DNA of 28,783 nucleotides, taken from NCBI GenBank assembly GCA_964639225.1, contig CAZXCK010000043.1, forward strand, positions 1-28,783. The letters run 5' to 3'. A model generated the notes under the pieces. It was not told the origin of the DNA and ran no database searches. It saw only the letters and a list, made by a program, of their open reading frames with translations. The stretch is from CAZXCK01 sp964639225 (lineage in GTDB: Bacteria; Chloroflexota; Anaerolineae; Aggregatilineales; Phototrophicaceae). Shown here piece after piece: positions 7,344 to 14,511 of this stretch (position 1 is the stretch's first letter; the number at the start of each line of letters is the position of its first letter). Made by a program: the position numbers and the translations under genes.

Positions 7344-8957
7344 GTGACCGTCTTTGACATTCTGGTTGCCACTGATCTCACTGACGACGCGCTGGCGCTG
7401 CTGCAAAACGCCGACGATGTGCGCGTGCGCGTGATCGCGCCGTCGCCGTCCGCTGTGCGCGACAGCCTCAAAGCTGGCGAAAACGGTGGCGCGCACGCCA
7501 TCATCGCCCGTGACGACGTGCGACTGGACGCGGAACTCATCGAGAGCGCGCCGCAGCTCAAGGTGATCGCGCGGCCCTCGGCGGGGCTGTCCGGCATCGA
7601 CATCGACGCGGCCACGCGGCGCGGTATCAGCGTGATGCACGCGCCCGGCGTCAGCGCCATCGCCGCCGCCGAATACGCCTTCACGCTGATGCTGGCCCTC
7701 AGCCGCCGTCTGGTTGAGGCGCACGCCGGGATGCGCGCCGGTTACTGGCTGCTGGATCGCCGGCGGCAGTTGGGCGCGCAGCTTGCTGGCAAGACGCTGG
7801 GCGTGGTCGGCCTGGGGCGCACGGGGCGCATCGTGGCCCAGCGGGCGCTGGCCTTCAACATGACCGTGCTGGCCAATGATCCCTACATCAGCGAAGAGCA
7901 GGCCAGTGACGAGCGTGTGCAGCTCGTGAGCCTGCGCGAGCTGCTCGCTCGCAGCGACTTTGTGACGCTGCACGTCCCTGCCACGCCGGAGACGCGCCAC
8001 ATCATCGACGCGCAGCGCATCCGCCAGATGAAACGCGGCGCGCGCCTGATTAACACGGCGCATGGCCATGCCATCGACGAGCAGGCGGTGGTGGACGCGC
8101 TCAAGGACGGACATCTGGCCGGGGTGGCGGTCGATGTATACCCGGAAGAGCCGCCTTATAACAGTCCTCTGGTGGGGCTGGATGGCGTCATCCACACGCC
8201 GCACATCAGCGATAATACGGTCGAGGCCGCGCAGGATTTATCGCTGCAGATCGTGCAGCAGCTCCTGGACGCGCTGCGCGGTGTCGATTATCGCAACGTG
8301 GTCAATATGCCCTTTATGCCCGGCATCAATTACGAGGACATCCAGCCCTATTTACGGCTGGCGGAGTGTATCGGTACGCTGCTGCACGTCCTGGCGCGCA
8401 ATCCGATCAAGCGAGTGGCGGTCGAGTTTCGCGGTGAAGAGGTCGGCGGGCTGGTCAAACCGCTGACGGTCGCCGCGCTGAAGGGCATGCTGGCGCCGGT
8501 TCTGGGTGATGCCGTGAGCTATATCAACGCGCCGGTGCTCACCGGTGAGCGCGGTATCCAGGTGACGCAGGTCAAAGGACTCAAGACCGGCGATTACACC
8601 AACCAGGTGTCGTTCCAGGTGACGCTGGATGACGGCGAGGAGATCGTCATGTCCGGCACGCTGCTGGATCACCGCGATCCGCACATTGTCCAGGTCAACG
8701 AGTATCGCATGAATTTCGTGCCGCAGGGCCATATGGTGGTGATGGGCAGCTACGACCAACCGGGTGTGATCGGGCGGGTGGGCACGCTGTTGGCCAGCAG
8801 CAGCGTGAATATCGCCAGTTGGCACACCGGACGCGCGCAGCCCGGCGGGCACACGCTGACCGTCCTCACACTCGACGAGGCGCTTCCGGACCCCGTACTC
8901 GAAGAACTGCGCGCCCAGGAGTTTATCCGCCACGCACACCGGGTGTATCTGCCGTAA
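7344..8957 (+). CDS. serA: D-3-phosphoglycerate dehydrogenase homologue with ACT domain, altered active site
   Basis: SerA oxidises 3-phosphoglycerate as the first step of serine synthesis. The 537-aa protein has the long SerA layout: substrate domain, NAD fold (GVVGLGRTGR, near residue 153), substrate domain return, intervening domain (about 325-455), and C-terminal ACT domain starting MVVMGSYDQPGVIGRVGTLL. The GTG start at 7344 has AAAGGA 7 nt before. Several normally conserved active-site segments differ: the catalytic Arg of NTARG is His (NTAHGHAIDE, H240), the loop GVGVDNID reads SAGLSGID, and HLGAST reads HISDNT. The catalytic Glu (E269, in YPEEPP) and His (H287, in TPHIS) positions are kept. 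Position after serB favours a serine role, but the changes leave another 2-hydroxyacid substrate or reduced activity possible. Confidence 0.85.
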   Translation: MTVFDILVATDLTDDALALLQNADDVRVRVIAPSPSAVRDSLKAGENGGAHAIIARDDVRLDAELIESAPQLKVIARPSAGLSGIDIDAATRRGISVMHAPGVSAIAAAEYAFTLMLALSRRLVEAHAGMRAGYWLLDRRRQLGAQLAGKTLGVVGLGRTGRIVAQRALAFNMTVLANDPYISEEQASDERVQLVSLRELLARSDFVTLHVPATPETRHIIDAQRIRQMKRGARLINTAHGHAIDEQAVVDALKDGHLAGVAVDVYPEEPPYNSPLVGLDGVIHTPHISDNTVEAAQDLSLQIVQQLLDALRGVDYRNVVNMPFMPGINYEDIQPYLRLAECIGTLLHVLARNPIKRVAVEFRGEEVGGLVKPLTVAALKGMLAPVLGDAVSYINAPVLTGERGIQVTQVKGLKTGDYTNQVSFQVTLDDGEEIVMSGTLLDHRDPHIVQVNEYRMNFVPQGHMVVMGSYDQPGVIGRVGTLLASSSVNIASWHTGRAQPGGHTLTVLTLDEALPDPVLEELRAQEFIRHAHRVYLP

Positions 8958-8964
8958 GCGACCG

Positions 8965-8976
8965 TTTTGTACAAAA
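8965..8976. promoter_or_regulatory. 12-bp perfect palindrome after serA
   Basis: TTTTGTACAAAA lies 8 bp after the serA stop and about 90 bp before the next start. It could be a protein-binding site for the lipoprotein gene; the stem is too AT-rich and loop-free for a terminator. No promoter with good spacing was found in 8958-9062. Confidence 0.3.
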
Positions 8977-9062
8977 ATTCCAACACAACCTTGATTCTCC
9001 GTGTCGCAAAATGGCCCCACACTTAGGAAGAGATATGCAGCGAGTAAGAAGGGGGCGTTGCC

Positions 9063-9719
9063 ATGCGACACGCTCTGTATGTCATTCTGATACTGGCTTT
9101 GATGCTGGCGGCCTGCGGCAGCGATGCGGCACCGACGGAAAGCGGCCCGACGATCGCGCCGGTGCCGCCGACGCCGGAAGACGCGCCGGTTGACCCCGAC
9201 GACGAGGTGATGGGCGCCGCGCTGGACTTCGACGAAGTCGTTTCGCAGGCGCTCAATACCCAGGAAGTGGTGGTCATACCGTCCAGCACACCCGACCCTG
9301 GCGGCGGCCTGGAAGTGCCGCTGCCGCGTACGCTGGTCGCTTCGGAGACGGAAGAGGTCGAACCGATTGGCCCCTTCCAGTATCTGTCGTTTGAGCAGCG
9401 CGCCCAGGGTGAAACCAGCGGCACCCGGCTGGTGATCTACGGCGATGGGCGGGTGAACCACCAGGGCCGTGAAGGCCGTCTGGAAGCGGCAGACATTCAG
9501 CAGATTAACGACGCCATCCGCGAACTGAACTTCTTTGGCCTGCAGGGGACATTCCTCGGCCCGCCGGGGAACGAAGAGACGTTTATCTACCGTATCGCCA
9601 TCGAAACCGAGACGGTGGGGCGGGCCATCAACGCGCAGAACGGCTATATGCCCGATCAGTTTACGGCTTTCCTGGGGTTGATTCGGATGATGGGCGAGAG
9701 AGCCGTCCAGAGCGGCTAG
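9063..9719 (+). CDS. Small exported lipoprotein of unknown function
   Basis: The 218-aa product has a lipoprotein signal: MRH, a hydrophobic core (ALYVILILALML) and the lipobox LAAC with C18 as the lipidated residue. A Pro/Asp/Glu-rich spacer (about residues 19-55) follows, as is common in surface lipoproteins that hold a domain away from the membrane. The folded part (about 100-218) includes RLVIYGDGRVNHQGREGRLEAADIQQINDAIRELNFFGL. This strand-then-helix pattern resembles small extracellular domains of the emfourin kind, but only loosely. The ATG at 9063 is preceded by AAGGGGG. The gene converges with the next lipoprotein gene with only 3 bp between stop codons. Confidence 0.8.
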   Translation: MRHALYVILILALMLAACGSDAAPTESGPTIAPVPPTPEDAPVDPDDEVMGAALDFDEVVSQALNTQEVVVIPSSTPDPGGGLEVPLPRTLVASETEEVEPIGPFQYLSFEQRAQGETSGTRLVIYGDGRVNHQGREGRLEAADIQQINDAIRELNFFGLQGTFLGPPGNEETFIYRIAIETETVGRAINAQNGYMPDQFTAFLGLIRMMGERAVQSG

Positions 9720-9722
9720 CTG

Positions 9723-10931
9723 TCACTCCGGGCGCGCCTGGATGCTCACAATGTAGCGGTCGGGCGCGCCGCCCAGTTCCGGCACACGGATCGAGAAGGG
9801 CTGGCTGTCGCCGGGCTGGAGCACGTCCTCGGCGACTGTGTCGAACCACGCGCCGATCACCTGGCGGCGGCTGTCGAACACGGTGACGGCGGCCAGCGCC
9901 TCGCGGACCGGTTGTGCGCCGGTGTTGGTCAGTGTTCCGCTGATGAGCAGATGCCCCTCGTCGCTGAGGGTCGAGTCGTCGGTCCAGGTGAGCGACTCCG
10001 CGCCCAGAATGGCGGGCCGCGTGGCGTCCCAGCCGTCGCCACCGACAGCCAGCGCGAAGCGAGCCGCCTCGACGGGCTGGCCCTGGCCGAAGCGCAGGCT
10101 GAAGGGCGCGAATGCCCCCGGCGAAATGCCGTAACCCATCGTCATATCTTCAGCTTCGGCGACGATCTCGCCGGTGTTCGCCAGCAGTTCGACGCGCACC
10201 GGCACCGGCGGCACAGCGCCAGTGCCGCGATTGACGATCTCCCCGGTCAGAAAAAAGACGCCGTCGGGCGTGGTCCAGCCGTTGACGCCAGTCACGGCGA
10301 CGGGCGCCGCGCTGACATCGTTCAGCGCGGCCAGTGGCACGGCAGGCATACCGGCCTGCGGATTGATGATGAGCGTGTTGGCTGCGGTCTCCAGTTCGGC
10401 ACGCAGCGTGGCGTCGTCAGGGATGATGATCTCGATTATGCCGATATAAGCCTCTGCGCGCGCGATAAAGGTGTTGATCTGCTGAGTTGCGCCGCCTGCC
10501 GTCTGTCGCAGACCGTCCAGCCGCCAGCTTCCATCGCCCATCGCCTGCCGTTCCTGTTCGCTGTAGCGGCTGATATCCGAGCGAACCTGTGTCTGATAAG
10601 TGTTGATGAGGGCGATCAGCTCGGTGTCGGGATTAGCGACCAGTTCCTGCGCGTGGATGACGGCGACGGTCAGCAGCGGCGACTGCTGGCCAGCAGGTGT
10701 AAAATGCGCGGCGGCCAGCTCCGGTGGCGACTCCGGTTCGCCGATGTTCTGCACGAACACGGGCCAGTTGCGCGGGACGTCGATGGTGAAAGCGCCGCTG
10801 GGATGCTGGTAGCGCAGCGGCGACAGGTCGGGCGGGGCGGGCGTGGGCGCGAACACCACCGCGCCGCCGCCGCAGCCCGCTGTCGCTAACAGCAGTAGGG
10901 TCCACCACAGGATTCTGATTCGGGTTATCAC
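9723..10931 (-). CDS. Large exported lipoprotein with repeated beta-sandwich-like domains
   Basis: The 402-aa product starts with a lipoprotein signal (MITRIRILWWTLLLLATAGC, lipid Cys C20), followed by a short Pro-rich linker. Residues about 38-190 form one domain opening with LRYQHPSGAFTIDVPRNWPV, the style of secreted stress-type domains that read a PsbP-like fold in other bacteria. Residues about 205-300 and 310-400 are two similar halves, each with a GEIVNRGTGAV or GTLTNTGAQPV strand and an acidic turn, as in FxLYD-type beta-sandwich repeats. These fold assignments are by eye. The GTG start at 10931 has GAGG 10 nt before. Function is unknown. Confidence 0.8.
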   Translation of the reverse strand: MITRIRILWWTLLLLATAGCGGGAVVFAPTPAPPDLSPLRYQHPSGAFTIDVPRNWPVFVQNIGEPESPPELAAAHFTPAGQQSPLLTVAVIHAQELVANPDTELIALINTYQTQVRSDISRYSEQERQAMGDGSWRLDGLRQTAGGATQQINTFIARAEAYIGIIEIIIPDDATLRAELETAANTLIINPQAGMPAVPLAALNDVSAAPVAVTGVNGWTTPDGVFFLTGEIVNRGTGAVPPVPVRVELLANTGEIVAEAEDMTMGYGISPGAFAPFSLRFGQGQPVEAARFALAVGGDGWDATRPAILGAESLTWTDDSTLSDEGHLLISGTLTNTGAQPVREALAAVTVFDSRRQVIGAWFDTVAEDVLQPGDSQPFSIRVPELGGAPDRYIVSIQARPE

Positions 10932-10988
10932 GATTTCTGCGCCTCGGCTGGTCTGTGTGCAAGGTCATTATAACAACGGCTGAACCGG

Positions 10989-11018
10989 TTGACAGGCCCG
11001 CCGGTATTTCTGTATGCT
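10989..11018 (+). promoter_or_regulatory. Promoter of the four-cysteine protein gene
   Basis: A perfect -35 TTGACA (10989-10994), an 18-bp spacer and TATGCT (11013-11018) place transcription start near 11025, about 55 nt before the chosen start codon. Confidence 0.65.
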
Positions 11019-11080
11019 GGCTGTACACAAGATGAGTAGTGTATGAGATGCCGTCCCAGGCGGCCATGGGGAGTGCTGTG

Positions 11081-11437
11081 ATGTATACCGATAACGCGCT
11101 GTTGTTTCCACGTCAGGCGATACCCGCGCTGAAGTCGCTACGCGGTCCGGAGTGGCAGGCGCTCGTCGAGCGGGTGCTGTCTCTGCCGGAGACACACGAG
11201 GAAACCCTGGCCTTCATGCTGATGATGATCCGGCTCAACGGCTGCCTGGACTGCGAGACCGACAGCTACCGGGCCATGCGGGGCTGCGCCGCCTGTGCCC
11301 AGCAGGTGCTGCGGCGTTACAAAGGCCGCGATGCTGACCTGCTGGCGCGTTTTGAGCAGGCGTTGGATGAGGTTCGCTGCTTTTCTGTCGAGAATCCGGG
11401 CATGAACATCCTGTACACAGGGCCGGATTCGTCTTAA
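11081..11437 (+). CDS. Small four-cysteine protein, unknown function
   Basis: I do not recognise this 118-aa protein by name. The start is taken at ATG 11081 because GGGGAG (11068-11073) lies 7 nt upstream; an in-frame GTG at 11039 has no such site. The middle has two CxxC pairs, C55-x2-C58 and C69-x2-C72, ten residues apart, between helical segments (WQALVERVLSLPETHEETLAFMLMMIRL before, ACAQQVLRRYKG after). The pattern suits binding of one zinc ion or an iron-sulfur cluster, though neither can be shown here. It has a strong promoter of its own and lies upstream of infC in the same direction, which suggests, weakly, a housekeeping role. Confidence 0.75.
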   Translation: MYTDNALLFPRQAIPALKSLRGPEWQALVERVLSLPETHEETLAFMLMMIRLNGCLDCETDSYRAMRGCAACAQQVLRRYKGRDADLLARFEQALDEVRCFSVENPGMNILYTGPDSS

Positions 11438-11490
11438 TATGGGGTTGTGGGTGAAAAATGGAGACGGATTGGCCCAGATTCAAGCCCGTA

Positions 11491-11519
11491 TTGACGAGAC
11501 CCGTTCAGTATGCTAGACT
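11491..11519 (+). promoter_or_regulatory. Candidate promoter of the infC operon
   Basis: TTGACG (11491-11496), a 17-bp spacer and TAGACT (11514-11519) give a start near 11526, leaving a leader of about 70 nt before infC. A consensus TATAAT at 11552-11557 is a second possible -10 but has no -35 match at the right distance. Confidence 0.5.
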
Positions 11520-11581
11520 GGCCAACACGTCAGCCATCTCATGACATCCAATATAATACGTAACTTGCTTTTAATTGCAGA

Positions 11582-11598
11582 GAGGAAGTCGGGCTATA
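11582..11598 (+). promoter_or_regulatory. infC ribosome binding site and AUA start codon
   Basis: GAGGA (11582-11586) lies 9 nt before ATA at 11596, which is in frame with the conserved IF3 N-terminus. The only standard start-like codon upstream is TTG at 11575, directly after an in-frame TAA (11572); it precedes the Shine-Dalgarno site and has none of its own. Confidence 0.65.
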
Positions 11599-12123
11599 TC
11601 TGGTTCGGACTATCGCATCAATCGACAAATACGCGCACGTGAAGTACGCCTGATAACGGAGACCAACGACAATATCGGTGTTGTGTCTCTGACGCGCGCC
11701 CTGGAAATGGCCGAGGAAAATCACCTGGACCTGGTCGAGGTGGCACCCAACGCCGATCCGCCGGTGTGTCGCATCATGGATTTCGGCAAATTCCAGTACG
11801 AGAAGCAGCGCCGGGAACGCAAAGCGCGCAAGCAGCAGAAGAACGTCGAGGTCAAGGAAATTCAGCTTGGCCCCAAAACCGACGATCACCATCTGGGCTT
11901 TAAGATTCGCAACGCGCGGCGCTGGATTGAAGAGGGTATGAAGGTTCGCGTGCGCATGAAATTCAAAGGCCGCGAGATCACCCATCCCGACATTGGCCGG
12001 GAGCGTCTGGAAGCAATCGCTGCCGAATTGCAGGATGTGGCGACTGTCGAACAGCGACCCAACCTGGAAGGCCGGGCGATGCTGATGATCCTTGCGCCAA
12101 TTTCGGACAAAAAGCAGTCATAA
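11596..12123 (+). CDS. infC: Translation initiation factor IF-3
   Basis: IF-3 binds the 30S subunit, keeps it apart from 50S and rejects wrong start codons and initiator tRNAs. The sequence is typical: DYRINRQIRAREVRLI at the N-terminus, LDLVEVAPNADPPVCRIMDFGKFQYE, a basic linker helix (KQRRERKARKQQK), and the C-terminal domain with EIQLGPKTDDHHLGFK and FKGREITHPDIG. With the ATA start the protein has 175 aa, normal for the family. Rare start codons in infC (AUU in Escherichia coli) allow IF-3 to repress its own synthesis, since it discriminates against them; the ATA here fits that scheme. rpmI and rplT follow, the classical order. Confidence 0.95.
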   Translation: MSGSDYRINRQIRAREVRLITETNDNIGVVSLTRALEMAEENHLDLVEVAPNADPPVCRIMDFGKFQYEKQRRERKARKQQKNVEVKEIQLGPKTDDHHLGFKIRNARRWIEEGMKVRVRMKFKGREITHPDIGRERLEAIAAELQDVATVEQRPNLEGRAMLMILAPISDKKQS

Positions 12124-12138
12124 GCTGGAGCGATAACA

Positions 12139-12375
12139 GTGGGCAAGAAATTCAAGATCAAGACACACAAAGCGACTGCCAAACGTTTCCGGGTGACTGG
12201 GACGGGCAAGGTCGTGCGCACCAAAGGCGGCAAGAGCCATCTGCGCCGTCGTACCGCTAAACGGACCCGGCGCTTGCTCGACAAGACGCTGGAAGTGACC
12301 CATACCGCCGATGCGCGCCGCGTGCGCCGACTGGCTCCGTACCTGGGTAAGTATAAGGCCAACCCGCCGTCGTAA
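12139..12375 (+). CDS. rpmI: 50S ribosomal protein L35
   Basis: L35 is a small basic protein of the large ribosomal subunit. The product has the family signature KKFKIKTHKATAKRFRVTGTGKVVR and a basic middle (KGGKSHLRRRTAKRTRRL). At 78 aa it is longer than the usual 64-66 aa, with the extra residues at the C-terminus (RRVRRLAPYLGKYKANPPS). The GTG start at 12139 has GGAG (12127-12130) 8 nt before it, and the gene lies 15 bp after infC in the standard operon order. Confidence 0.95.
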   Translation: MGKKFKIKTHKATAKRFRVTGTGKVVRTKGGKSHLRRRTAKRTRRLLDKTLEVTHTADARRVRRLAPYLGKYKANPPS

Positions 12376-12412
12376 AACGCGGCGCTGGCTGCCCGTTCAT
12401 CTCGTTGATTTC

Positions 12413-12433
12413 ACCCGGAAGCCCATTCCGGGT
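12413..12433 (+). other. Hairpin between rpmI and rplT
   Basis: A perfect 8-bp stem ACCCGGAA (12413-12420)/TTCCGGGT (12426-12433) with a 5-nt loop ends 10 nt before the rplT ribosome binding site. Without a T tract it is unlikely to be a full terminator. It could help set L20 or L35 levels, as leader structures in this operon do in other bacteria. Confidence 0.5.
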
Positions 12434-12456
12434 ATTTGTTGCCAGGAGATTGTGTC

Positions 12457-12819
12457 ATGCCAAGAGCAAAAACCGGTGTAGTTCGCCGCCGGCGGCATAA
12501 CAAAATTCGGAAGATGGTGAAAGGCCAGTGGGGTTCGCGCGGGACGCTGTTCCGCCGTTCCAACGAGGCCATGCTCAAGAGCCTGTGGTATTCGTACCGC
12601 GACCGGAAGGTGCGCGCTCGTGAGATGCGCAAACTGTGGATTATCCGCATCAATGCGGCGGCGCGGCTTAACGGCCTGAGCTACAGCCGGTTTATCTACG
12701 GGCTGGGCAAAGCCGGCGTGGAAGTGGACCGCAAGATTCTGGCCGATATCGCCGTGCGCGACGCCGCCACCTTCACCAAGCTGGCTGCCATCAGCCAGCA
12801 GCACCAGCAGAGCGCCTAG
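12457..12819 (+). CDS. rplT: 50S ribosomal protein L20
   Basis: L20 binds 23S rRNA early in assembly of the large subunit and in several bacteria represses its own operon. The 120-aa protein shows the typical PRAKTGVVRRRRHNKIRK start, GQWGSRGTLFRRSNEAMLKSLWYSYRDRK, and RLNGLSYSRFIYGLGKAGVEVDRKILADIAV. The ATG at 12457 is chosen since AGGAG (12444-12448) lies 8 nt upstream and the mature family start is MPRAK; an in-frame ATG seven codons earlier lies before the site. A terminator follows. Confidence 0.97.
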   Translation: MPRAKTGVVRRRRHNKIRKMVKGQWGSRGTLFRRSNEAMLKSLWYSYRDRKVRAREMRKLWIIRINAAARLNGLSYSRFIYGLGKAGVEVDRKILADIAVRDAATFTKLAAISQQHQQSA

Positions 12820-12855
12820 CACGTTCCGCGCGGTTGCCAGTTTATGCTTGACCAG

Positions 12856-12882
12856 ACAGGGGTTTGAATTGCCCCTGTTTTT
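12856..12882 (+). terminator. Rho-independent terminator of infC-rpmI-rplT
   Basis: A 7-bp stem ACAGGGG (12856-12862)/CCCCTGT (12872-12878) with a 9-nt loop runs into TTTTT (12878-12882). The spoU start is only 19 bp further on, so read-through or a nearby promoter must serve that gene. Confidence 0.8.
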
Positions 12883-12900
12883 GTTATGGAAGGTGCGCCG

Positions 12901-13668
12901 ATGGACCCCATCACCAGCCTGCAGAACGAGCGCGTCAAACTGGCAAAAGGGCTGCTGATTCGGCCCCGGCTGCGCCGCAAAGAGCGCAAGATTGCCTTAG
13001 AGGGTACGCGCCTGGTGCGCGACGCCGTCGAGCGCGGTCATAAGCCGCTGTTTGTGCTCTACGAGCTGGATAAGGCGGATGCCGCGCTGATTGCCCAACT
13101 GGAGCAGCGCAACATTCAGACGCTGCCGGTGAGCGAGGCGGTGATGCAGCATATCAGCGAGACGCAGCAGCCGCAGGGGATCGTGGCTGTGTTTCCGATG
13201 CCGCTGCCGCCGCTGCCACGCCATCCGCGCCGCGTGCTGATTCTGGATGGCGTCGGCGATCCGGGTAACCTGGGCACGGCGCTGCGCACGGCGGCTGCCG
13301 CTGGTGTCGAGGTGGTGCTGCTGACCCCCGGCTGCGTGGACCCCTACAACGCCAAAGTGCTGCGCAGCGGCATGGGCGCGCATTTCCGCGTGCCGGTCAT
13401 CGAAGCGGGCTGGACTGAGATCGGCGCTTACTGCGAGCGTCTGACCGTGTACCTGGCCGCCGGCGACGGCGACATGCGCTATGACCTGGCGGACTGGTCC
13501 GCGCCCTGGGCCATCATCATCGGCAGCGAGGCGCACGGGACCGGCCCGCAGGCCGCCGCCCTGGCGCAGCATCGCGTGTATATCCCGATGGCGGCCAACA
13601 CCGAGTCGCTCAATGCTGCTGCTGCTGCTGCTGTGTTGCTCTTCGAGACGGCGCGTTCGCGGCTGTAA
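12901..13668 (+). CDS. SpoU (TrmH/RlmB-type) RNA 2'-O-methyltransferase
   Basis: This SPOUT enzyme would use S-adenosylmethionine to methylate a ribose of rRNA or tRNA. The 255-aa protein has an N-terminal L30e-like substrate-binding part (about 1-95, with KIALEGTRLVRDAVERG) and the trefoil-knot catalytic part: LDGVGDPGNLGTALRTAAAAG (motif 1 Asn and Arg), IGSEAHG (motif 2), and IPMAANTESLNAAAAAAVLLFE (motif 3). The ATG at 12901 is preferred to an ATG five codons earlier, since GGAAGG (12888-12893) lies between. Six GCT codons in a row encode the Ala run of motif 3. A place after rplT is common for this family. The target base is unknown. Confidence 0.92.
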   Translation: MDPITSLQNERVKLAKGLLIRPRLRRKERKIALEGTRLVRDAVERGHKPLFVLYELDKADAALIAQLEQRNIQTLPVSEAVMQHISETQQPQGIVAVFPMPLPPLPRHPRRVLILDGVGDPGNLGTALRTAAAAGVEVVLLTPGCVDPYNAKVLRSGMGAHFRVPVIEAGWTEIGAYCERLTVYLAAGDGDMRYDLADWSAPWAIIIGSEAHGTGPQAAALAQHRVYIPMAANTESLNAAAAAAVLLFETARSRL

Positions 13669-13696
13669 ATACCCCTTTGTGAACTTCTGCACTTTC

Positions 13697-13724
13697 TTGA
13701 CTCCTCTGACTGACGTTCTATAAT
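13697..13724 (+). promoter_or_regulatory. Promoter of the TetR-family regulator
   Basis: TTGACT (13697-13702), a 16-bp spacer and a consensus TATAAT (13719-13724) give a start near 13731 and a leader of about 64 nt. It is one of the best promoter matches in the window. Confidence 0.7.
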
Positions 13725-13794
13725 CTAATACGTGTTTGATTATTGTTGGGCATTCTGCTGCCTGATTGCACCATAGCCGGAAAGGTGTTTCACT

Positions 13795-14442
13795 GTGGCC
13801 CGCAAACCCGCCGATCAATCGGTCAACCGGGAAGAGATCATCATGGCGGCAGCCGATGTGCTGCGGCGCAACGGCTACGAAGCCACCACCATGAAGGACA
13901 TCGCCGCCCGCGTCAACCTCACCGCCGCCAGCCTGTACCACCACTTCCGCAACAAAGACACGCTGCTGCTGGCTGTGCTTGAAGGCGGCCTGGACCTGGT
14001 GATCGACCTCATCGAGCCGATTGTCAACTCCGACCTGCCCGCCACCGAAAAGCTGACGCGCATGATCGAGGCGCACATCGTCAACGTCACGGAGAACACG
14101 GCGGTCGGCGCGGCGATGGTGTTCGAAATACGCTCGCTGATGAGCATGAAAAGCCCACCGCGCAATGGCGGCCACGTTGACAGCGACGCCATGCAGGAAC
14201 TCATCGACCGGCGCGACGAGTTCTTTGCCCGCCGCCACTATTTTGAGGAATTGTTCCGGCGCGTGGTCCATGAAGGCATCCAGAATGGTGAATTTCGCCC
14301 TGTGGATGTGGGCATCTTCACCAAGGCCATGCTGGGTGCGCATAACTGGGTGGCGGTGTGGTTCCGGCAGGGTGGCCGTCTGGACGGGCAGGCGGTGTCG
14401 GCTATGATGGCCGACACGTTCCTGCGTTCGCTGCATCCGTAA
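13795..14442 (+). CDS. TetR-family regulator, probable control of the fatty-acid degradation cluster
   Basis: The 215-aa protein has a TetR DNA-binding domain: REEIIMAAADVLRRNGYEATTMKDIAARVNLTAASLYHHFRNKDTLL (about residues 12-58), with the helix-turn-helix at roughly 32-52. The C-terminal ligand and dimer domain is helical. TetR proteins of this kind (such as FadR of Bacillus and KstR2) bind acyl-CoA and release DNA. The gene stands immediately upstream of acyl-CoA dehydrogenase genes, which supports a similar role, but the ligand is not shown. The GTG start at 13795 has AAGGTG 7 nt before it. A hairpin follows the gene. Confidence 0.85.
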   Translation: MARKPADQSVNREEIIMAAADVLRRNGYEATTMKDIAARVNLTAASLYHHFRNKDTLLLAVLEGGLDLVIDLIEPIVNSDLPATEKLTRMIEAHIVNVTENTAVGAAMVFEIRSLMSMKSPPRNGGHVDSDAMQELIDRRDEFFARRHYFEELFRRVVHEGIQNGEFRPVDVGIFTKAMLGAHNWVAVWFRQGGRLDGQAVSAMMADTFLRSLHP

Positions 14443-14445
14443 CCG

Positions 14446-14470
14446 AATCCGCGCACGGGCTGCGCGGATT
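14446..14470 (+). terminator. Strong hairpin after the TetR gene
   Basis: A perfect 10-bp stem AATCCGCGCA (14446-14455)/TGCGCGGATT (14461-14470) with a 5-nt loop starts 3 bp after the stop codon. There is no T tract directly after it, so termination may be partial. Confidence 0.55.
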
Positions 14471-14478
14471 GGAGTACT

Positions 14479-14490
14479 TAATTGTAATTA
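14479..14490. promoter_or_regulatory. Candidate operator before the acyl-CoA dehydrogenase pair
   Basis: TAATT-GT-AATTA is a palindrome in an otherwise GC-rich region, 21 bp before the first dehydrogenase start. It may bind the adjacent TetR regulator. No matching site was found by eye before the fadN-like or thiolase genes, so this is tentative. Confidence 0.3.
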
Positions 14491-14511
14491 GGTTTTTGAA
14501 GGAAGGTTAGC

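Noticed and set aside
11491..11514. TTGACG paired with TATGCT as infC promoter
   Set aside because: The spacer is only 12 bp; TAGACT at 17 bp is the better partner.
11575..11577. TTG as the start of infC
   Set aside because: It comes before the only Shine-Dalgarno site and directly after a stop codon; it would add seven residues without family match.
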